64,000 nucleotides of DNA from Microbulbifer aggregans (lineage in GTDB: Bacteria; Pseudomonadota; Gammaproteobacteria; Pseudomonadales; Cellvibrionaceae). Location of the stretch: NCBI RefSeq assembly GCF_001750105.1, contig NZ_CP014143.1, positions 3,193,501-3,257,500 on the forward strand, in the 5' to 3' direction. Position numbers and translations under genes: made by a program. Under the pieces are notes generated by a model. It was not told the DNA's origin and did no database searches. It saw only the letters and a list, made by a program, of their open reading frames with translations. Positions 59,701 to 64,000 of the stretch are shown piece after piece. The first letter of the stretch is position 1, and the number at the start of each line of letters is the position of its first letter.

Positions 59701-59767
59701 ACAAGCAGATGAGCATCAGCAGCCAGCTGTAAACAGGCTGCCGGATAAATATCTCGGAAATCTTCAC
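56717..59767 (-). CDS. RND family efflux permease (AcrB-like)
   Basis: 1016 residues with the duplicated RND layout: first membrane helix in IFIRQPVYSWLLMLICLFGGLWG, a large periplasmic loop, six helices, the central SNSPLFYVNYQMPQGSDIKRTDQ loop and a second set ending in LPRLSAIQQASVSRLRPVFLAAVTTILGMSPLLF. Uses proton motive force with a periplasmic adaptor and an outer-membrane channel. The adaptor gene is 24 bases upstream and a TetR gene precedes it; no TolC-type gene is present here, so the channel is encoded elsewhere. Confidence 0.95.
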   Translation of the reverse strand: MKISEIFIRQPVYSWLLMLICLFGGLWGIADIGRLEDPAFTIKEARVFTAYPGASAQQVEEEVTEKLEVAIQQLAQLKDITSTSRPGMSEIRVSIEDHYDSNQLPQIWDELRRKVRDAQVQLPRGALPPVVNDDFGEVFGIYYAVTGEGFSHSEMREITKAIRRELLTVEGVAKVSRSGVIDEVAYLDIDETRLAQLGFSLDDLAQVLQAESSVQQVGEVEGKDLRTRIVVDNPANDLESIRNILIGVPGSTAMLAVRDIAEVSIGYEQKPDFIARYNGQPAILLGIAGGQATNIVDVGAAVEEKLAQLAQGLPLGVEVFPVYEQHRVVEDSVNGFLFNLVSSVVIVILVLCLFMGWRSGVVVGAVLALTVLGTVFIMNLMGLNLQRISLGALIIAMGMLVDNAIVVAEGMLMGVEKKEKPRNAAARVVRQTFWPLLGATIIGIMAFSGIGLSDDATGEFLFSLFAVIGISLLLSWVLAITITPYLGNHLFKPGKNANPDDPYRGRFYRMYADALSGALQRRGTTIAILMAVTLASYMAFGFVKQGFFPNSNSPLFYVNYQMPQGSDIKRTDQALQEATEFFSSQAGVVSVTAVAGRGADRFMLTYKPEPPNPSYGQLIVRTENREQIAPLIEHAKETLRNKHPDALITFKRIVFGPGGGADVEVRISGPDFNTLRELAGNVEVLYREQELEDIHHDWREREPVIRAHLDDERARLAGVTNADISRAVQFATQGYRVGDFESGDRIIPIVARLPVDDRNQVGTLTDRLVWSPNERGYIPAGQLVEDFETTAEEGLIQRRNRVPTITISGDAPEGVTAMAAFARIRGDIESLSLPPGYSMEFGGEYERSSDAQKSLGKGLPIGFLIMILVTVLLFGTVREPLIIWLVVPMSLVGVVVGLLLSGLPFGFMSLLGVLSLSGMLIKNAVVLVDEIEIQTHAGLPRLSAIQQASVSRLRPVFLAAVTTILGMSPLLFDAFFADMAVTIMGGLGFATVLTLIAVPVFYALFHRVRADEVVER

Positions 59768-59791
59768 CGCAATCCCCCCAGAGAGCCCGCT

Positions 59792-60889
59792 TTACTGCTC
59801 GGTCTCGGCAACAGGTTGTGCTGCCGCCGCGGCTGCATAATTACGCACTTTGGCGCCTTCGTAGAGATGTTGGCCACCAGCCGCTACCAGCATCGCGCCG
59901 GGGTTGAGCCCCGCTGTTACCTGCACGGAATCTCCGTCAGTGCGTCCAAGCTCAACGTCGATACGCGAGACACTGTGGTCGTCGTTGATCTGCCAGACAT
60001 AGGGTGTGCCATCAGCGTTCGTCTGTACCGCGGACAGTGGCACCCGCAATTCGCCCACGTCCTGTTTCAGGCGCAGTTTCACCCGCGCTGTCATTCCGGG
60101 CAGTATCTGTACTTTTTCCGGGCGGGCCATGCCCAGCTCCACGACATAGGTCTGTGTCACGCTATCGGCTTCGGCCTGATGCTCGCGGTACTCCAGCGGA
60201 AACTCCTTACCTGGCAGGAACTCGAAGCTCGCGGTAATAGACTCGACCCGATCCGCATCAATGGTTGCCAGCAGCCGCTCAGGTACCGATACCTGGACAC
60301 GGACCTCAGATACGTTCTGCAAGCGCACCACGCCCTGGCCCTTCTGTACATTGGAGTAGCTCTCGACCAGCTGGCGCGTGACCAGCGCATCAAACGGCAC
60401 GCTCAGGCGGGTGTAGGCGAGGTCCTGCTCGGCATTCTCAAGCGCTACTTTGGCCAGGTCGTAATTGGTCTGCGTCTCGTCCAGCTGCTGCGAGGAAATC
60501 ACGTTGCGCTCCTTCAGGGCCTGCTGCCGCTCGAGTGTCTTTTCCAGCAGCTGAAGGTTCACGCGAGCCTCCTTCACACGCCGGCGAAAATCCCGATCAT
60601 CCAGGGCGGCAATCACCCGACCCTTGGGGACAAACTCCCCCTCACTGAATTTCACTTCCTGCAACTTGCCGCCGACCTGGAACGACAGGTCCACCGTCTG
60701 TACCGCCTTTACCCGCCCGGCAAACTGGCGCGCAGAAACGTCACCAGCGCTGGAGACACTGGCAACCTTTACCGGCCACACACGCTCGACCGGTTTCTCG
60801 GTATTTTGCGAATCGCTGCAAGCGGAAATGGCAACGACAGCCGCGAGCAGCAACGCCAGTGAAGGACGGACACTTCCGTACAATTTCAT
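59792..60889 (-). CDS. RND periplasmic adaptor lipoprotein
   Basis: From ATG 60889 (GGGAA upstream), 365 residues with a lipobox (AISACSDS). Biotinyl-lipoyl-like and hairpin features: SFQVGGKLQEVKFSEGEFVPKGRVIAALDDRDF, a coiled-coil of about 100-170, then DALVTRQLVESYSNVQKGQGVVRLQNVSEV. Links the permease to an outer-membrane channel. The upstream frame to 61081 overlaps the TetR gene and is not the start. Confidence 0.93.
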   Translation of the reverse strand: MKLYGSVRPSLALLLAAVVAISACSDSQNTEKPVERVWPVKVASVSSAGDVSARQFAGRVKAVQTVDLSFQVGGKLQEVKFSEGEFVPKGRVIAALDDRDFRRRVKEARVNLQLLEKTLERQQALKERNVISSQQLDETQTNYDLAKVALENAEQDLAYTRLSVPFDALVTRQLVESYSNVQKGQGVVRLQNVSEVRVQVSVPERLLATIDADRVESITASFEFLPGKEFPLEYREHQAEADSVTQTYVVELGMARPEKVQILPGMTARVKLRLKQDVGELRVPLSAVQTNADGTPYVWQINDDHSVSRIDVELGRTDGDSVQVTAGLNPGAMLVAAGGQHLYEGAKVRNYAAAAAAQPVAETEQ

Positions 60890-60938
60890 ATTCAGTTCCC
60901 GGAAACTCTTGTTGGGGAAGAAGGGATCAACAGAAAAG

Positions 60939-61475
60939 TCAGTCGAGGTCTGCCGCCAGAGACAACAGGCGTTTGCGCAGACGTTCGAAAATGGGGTCAT
61001 CGGGCTCCAATACCCCGAGCACACGCCCGAGGAACAGGCCACGAGTGGCGAGCAGCAACAGCAGGGCGAAATCAGGGTCACTGCAGTTTTCTGTCAGCTC
61101 ACTGCGGATCTTGGCCTCTTTGGCCTTGATCGGCTCCAGCAGGGCCGGATCCTCGGCCACCGCGGCAATCAGCGCACGCGGCAGGCCCTCATCGTCCTGC
61201 ATCATGCAGAAGGCGGAACAAATACGGGATGCCAGCGGGCCCCCGTTGCTGCCACCCTCGGCTGCATATTCCTCCACCAGCTCTGCCTCGCAGGCGATGG
61301 ATGACTCCAGCATCGCCTGCAGCAGAGCCTGCTTGGTGCGAAAGTGGTGCAACAGTCCACCCTTGCTCAGGCCGCACTGTGCCGCCACCGCGTCCAGTGT
61401 CAGCTTGCGAGCACCACGCTCCCGCACCACCTCCTCGGCAGCGCGAATGATGGTCTCTTTGTCGACCTTGGACAT
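60939..61475 (-). CDS. TetR family regulator of the efflux operon
   Basis: From ATG 61475 with GGAGGG upstream, 178 residues. The TetR helix-turn-helix is RERGARKLTLDAVAAQCGLSKGGLLHHFRTKQALLQAM (about 18-55), with a helical ligand-binding C-terminus. First gene of the tetR-adaptor-permease unit. A TGACT-N10-AGTCA inverted repeat in the spacer of its predicted promoter is the likely operator. Confidence 0.92.
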   Translation of the reverse strand: MSKVDKETIIRAAEEVVRERGARKLTLDAVAAQCGLSKGGLLHHFRTKQALLQAMLESSIACEAELVEEYAAEGGSNGGPLASRICSAFCMMQDDEGLPRALIAAVAEDPALLEPIKAKEAKIRSELTENCSDPDFALLLLLATRGLFLGRVLGVLEPDDPIFERLRKRLLSLAADLD

Positions 61476-61520
61476 ATGACCCTCCAGCGGCTCTCGGTCA
61501 AAACCAACCAACTGGACGGT

Positions 61521-61548
61521 ATGATACTGACTTGCAGAAACCAGTCAA
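61521..61548 (-). promoter_or_regulatory. tetR-efflux promoter with TetR-type operator
   Basis: On the minus strand TTGACT (complement of 61543-61548), 16-base spacer, TATCAT (complement of 61521-61526). The inverted repeat TGACT-N10-AGTCA (61528-61532 and 61543-61547) overlaps the spacer and -35, so a bound repressor would block polymerase. Confidence 0.65.
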
Positions 61549-61660
61549 CCAAACCGTTACCCGCTGCCCCACCCTACCCAGTCAGTGATGTGTCAGTGGA
61601 GAACTCGGTAACTCGAGGGCATCTGCGGCAGGCGGGAATCAGGTATTGGCTGGGCAGGTG

Positions 61661-61679
61661 AAAAAGGCGGGCTGGCCGC
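61661..61679 (-). terminator. Weak terminator-like hairpin downstream of aceE
   Basis: On the minus strand GCGG, loop CCAGC, CCGC, then CTTTTT. The stem is only four pairs, so efficiency is doubtful. It is about 125 bases past the aceE stop; no aceF follows in the window. Confidence 0.35.
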
Positions 61680-61700
61680 GGAAGTTGCCAAGGGAGCCAG

Positions 61701-61728
61701 GAGCCCCAAAGAGCCCCAAAGAGCCCCA
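61701..61728. repeat. Tandem 10-bp repeats GAGCCCCAAA
   Basis: Two exact copies and one partial copy (GAGCCCCA) in tandem within the 61549-61803 stretch downstream of aceE, which otherwise holds the weak hairpin and no gene. Confidence 0.55.
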
Positions 61729-61803
61729 GGCAGAAGAACAAGACAGAAGAGCGGGTGATATCAGCGCGAGAATCGCAAAGAAATGAGGATGATCGGCTTC
61801 CGA

Positions 61804-64000
61804 TTATCCCCTCCCCCACTGAAATTCACCGTCCGCCGCACGAGGGACTTTGCCGCCCACGCCAAGCCCTGCGCGCAGAGACGCCAGTTCATCGGGGCTG
61901 ATTGCCCCCTGCTCGCATAGCGCAGCCATTGCGGCATACGCGATACTGGCGGCGTCGACTTCGAAATACTGACGCAGACTTTCGCGGGACTCACTCACAC
62001 CAAACCCATCCGTGCCCAGCGTGACATAAGGGCCCGGTACCCAGCGGGCAATGCTGGCGGGCAATGCTCGCATGTAATCGGTACATGCCACCACAGGCCC
62101 CTCGAGGCCTGACAGCATGTGCTGCAGGTAGGAACGCTGCCCATCCCCGGGCGCCTCGCGATTCCGGCGCTCCACCTGCTCCGCGTCCCGCGCGAGCTCG
62201 GTGTAGCTGGTGACACTCCAGACATCAGCCTGGATTCCACGTTCCGCCAAGAACTCCTGGGCCTTGAGCACTTCCTGCATGATGCTGCCGCTGCCGAATA
62301 GCTGAACCGGTGGCAGCTTTGTGTCAGAACACCGGCCGGCCCGGTACCGATACAGGCCCCGGCGCACGCCCTCTGCGATTGCCTGGCGGTCACCTGTCGG
62401 CATCGCGGGCATGGGGTAATTCTCGTTATAGACGGTGAGATAGTAGAAAACTTCCTCACCGCGTCCGTACATAGCCTCAACCCCTTCGCGCAGTAATATC
62501 GCCAGCTCGAACGCAAATGCCGGATCGTAACTGCGCATGTTCGGCACGGTCGACGCCAAGATATGGGAGTGCCCATCCTGGTGTTGCAAGCCCTCACCAT
62601 TAAGCGTGGTCCGACCTGCCGTGCCCCCGATCAGAAAGCCGCGGCACATGCTGTCAGCCGCTGCCCAGATCATGTCCCCCACGCGTTGGAAGCCGAACAT
62701 ACTGTAGAAAATATACAGGGGAATCGTGGGCACACCGTGATTGGCATAGGCTGTGCCGGCGGCCAGGAATGAGGCCATTGCCCCGGCTTCACAAATCCCT
62801 TCCTGAAGGATCTGCCCGTCCGCAGCTTCGCGATACGGCAGCAGGCTGTCGCCATCCACCGGCTGGTACTTCTGCCCTCCCGGCGCATAAATACCAGCCT
62901 CCCGGAACAGGGCCTCCATACCAAAGGTGCGCGCCTCATCCGGAACAATCGGTACGATATATTTACCTAACTGCCCGTCCTTCAGCAGCTTCGCCATCAT
63001 CTTGACGATAGCCATCGTCGTCGAAATCGGACGCTCTCCGCTGCCACGGAAAAATTCTTCAAACAGCGCTTCATCGGGCGCACTCAACTGCTCGCAGTCC
63101 ACACGGCGGGCAGGCATCCCGCCACCGAGTGCGCAACGCCGATCCAGCAGGTATTGCAGCTCCTCCGAGTCTGCCGGCGGCCGGTAAAGGCTGGCACGGG
63201 CCAGCTCTTCATCCGTTAAAGGGATACCCAGTTTTCTGCCAATATTGATGCGTTCCTGGTCGGAGAACTGCTTTTTCTGATGGGCTGTATTCTTGCCCTG
63301 CGTCGAGTCACCGAGACCATCGCCTTTGACGGTCTTCACCAGTATCACCGTGGGCTTGCCACAGGCCTCTGCAGCCCTGGCGAAGGCGGCATGAATTTTC
63401 TTCGGATCCTGGCCGCCACGTTTGATTTCCCGAACTTCGTCATCGGTCAGGCTACTCATCAGCGCCCGCAGTTCCGGAGAGTGCTCTACCCAGTGCTCAC
63501 GCTGCGCGCCACCGGGTCGGGTCGAATACAGCTGGTAATCGCCGTCGAGGGTTTCATCCATCCGTCGCTGCAGCACGCCGTTGCGATCATTCTGCAACAG
63601 GGTGTCCCAGCCGCTGCCCCAGACCACCTTGATCACCTGCCAGTCGGCGCCGCGGAAGCTGCGCTCCAGCTCCTGGATCACCTTGCCATTGCCACGTACC
63701 GGCCCATCCAGCCGTTGCAGGTTGCAGTTGATGACCAGTACCAGGTTGTCGAGGTTTTCACGGGAGGCAATATTGATGGTGCCGAGTACTTCGGGTTCGT
63801 CAGCCTCACCGTCACCGATAAAATTCCAGACCTTGCCGCCATTGAGAGGTTTCAGTCCCCGGGCCTCCAGATATTTGGCAAAGCGGGCCTGGTAAATTGC
63901 GGAGGGGGTGGAGAGTCCCATGGACGCGGTAGGCGCCTGCCAGAAATCCGGCATCTGGCGCGGATGCGGGTAAGAGGAGAGCCCGCCGCCCGGCTGCAGC
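61804..64000 (-). CDS. aceE: Pyruvate dehydrogenase E1 component (homodimeric type), partial
   Basis: The frame stays open past ATG 63954 to the window edge, and the additional 15 residues ([15 protein letters not shown]) continue the known AceE pattern, so the real start is outside. About 731 residues are present of the roughly 890 expected. ThDP and E1 motifs seen: [68 protein letters not shown], and [31 protein letters not shown]-like text. Decarboxylates pyruvate for acetyl-CoA. Unusual point: no aceF follows downstream. Confidence 0.96.
   Translation of the reverse strand, partial: [731 protein letters not shown]

Noticed and set aside
58790..60862. 690-codon open frame on the plus strand
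   Set aside because: It is antisense to the RND permease and adaptor genes, whose homology is clear; the frame reflects high GC content.
1..64000. CRISPR arrays, tRNA or rRNA genes, insertion sequences, prophage
   Set aside because: No spaced identical repeats, cloverleaf-type tRNA, rRNA stretches or transposase/integrase proteins were recognised. A tRNAscan and ISfinder search would be decisive.

Overview
The window is high-GC bacterial chromosome that reads as a marine-type gammaproteobacterium. Pointers are a LexA-controlled yebG, a TonB-dependent receptor, a sodium:solute symporter, YchJ, a TruC-type pseudouridine synthase and an AceE-type E1. The proteins have a Microbulbifer/Cellvibrionales flavour, but that is an impression and not a measured placement. 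I recognised no tRNA, rRNA, CRISPR array, insertion sequence or phage gene.

Layout: 1-7.7 kb is ordinary chromosome (DUF924, LysE exporter, yebG, MAPEG, a pair of exported amidohydrolases, an XRE regulator and a hybrid histidine kinase). About 8.1-54 kb is one very large accessory region devoted to peptidoglycan and muropeptide catabolism. 54.5-64 kb returns to general functions (L,D-transpeptidase-like protein, YchJ, TruC-like enzyme, tetR-adaptor-RND efflux operon) and ends in aceE, which runs off the right edge.

How the catabolic region fits together (inference from family knowledge plus gene order): outside the cytoplasm, GH3 NagZ and exo-muramidase NamZ (DUF1343) would trim glycan. An AmiD-like amidase, VanX-like dipeptidase, LD-carboxypeptidase, NlpC/P60, transglutaminase-like, C39-like, M1 and M14 peptidases would take apart the stem peptide. 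A TonB receptor, a sodium symporter, an MFS and an NhaC-type transporter would move products. Inside, a BadF-type kinase plus MurQ would turn MurNAc into GlcNAc-6-P and D-lactate. GlcDEF, encoded immediately downstream on the opposite strand, would oxidise the D-lactate. A dipeptide epimerase handles L-Ala-D-Glu. A seven-gene operon carries alanine racemase, both halves of the vertebrate D-glutamate cyclase (DUF1445 and DUF4392) as separate genes, and 5-oxoprolinase PxpABC, which would give a route for D-Ala and D-Glu.

Regulation: two recurring operator motifs tie the scattered units together. One is GAATA-N3-TATTC, proposed for one of the two RpiR paralogues; it overlaps the -10 of several predicted promoters, two of which would drive structured minus-strand RNAs. 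The other is a T-N11-A palindrome, CCATCGG-N5-CCGATGG, found in five intergenic sites and proposed for the LysR protein at 49.5 kb. These regulatory assignments come from reading the sequence and are untested.
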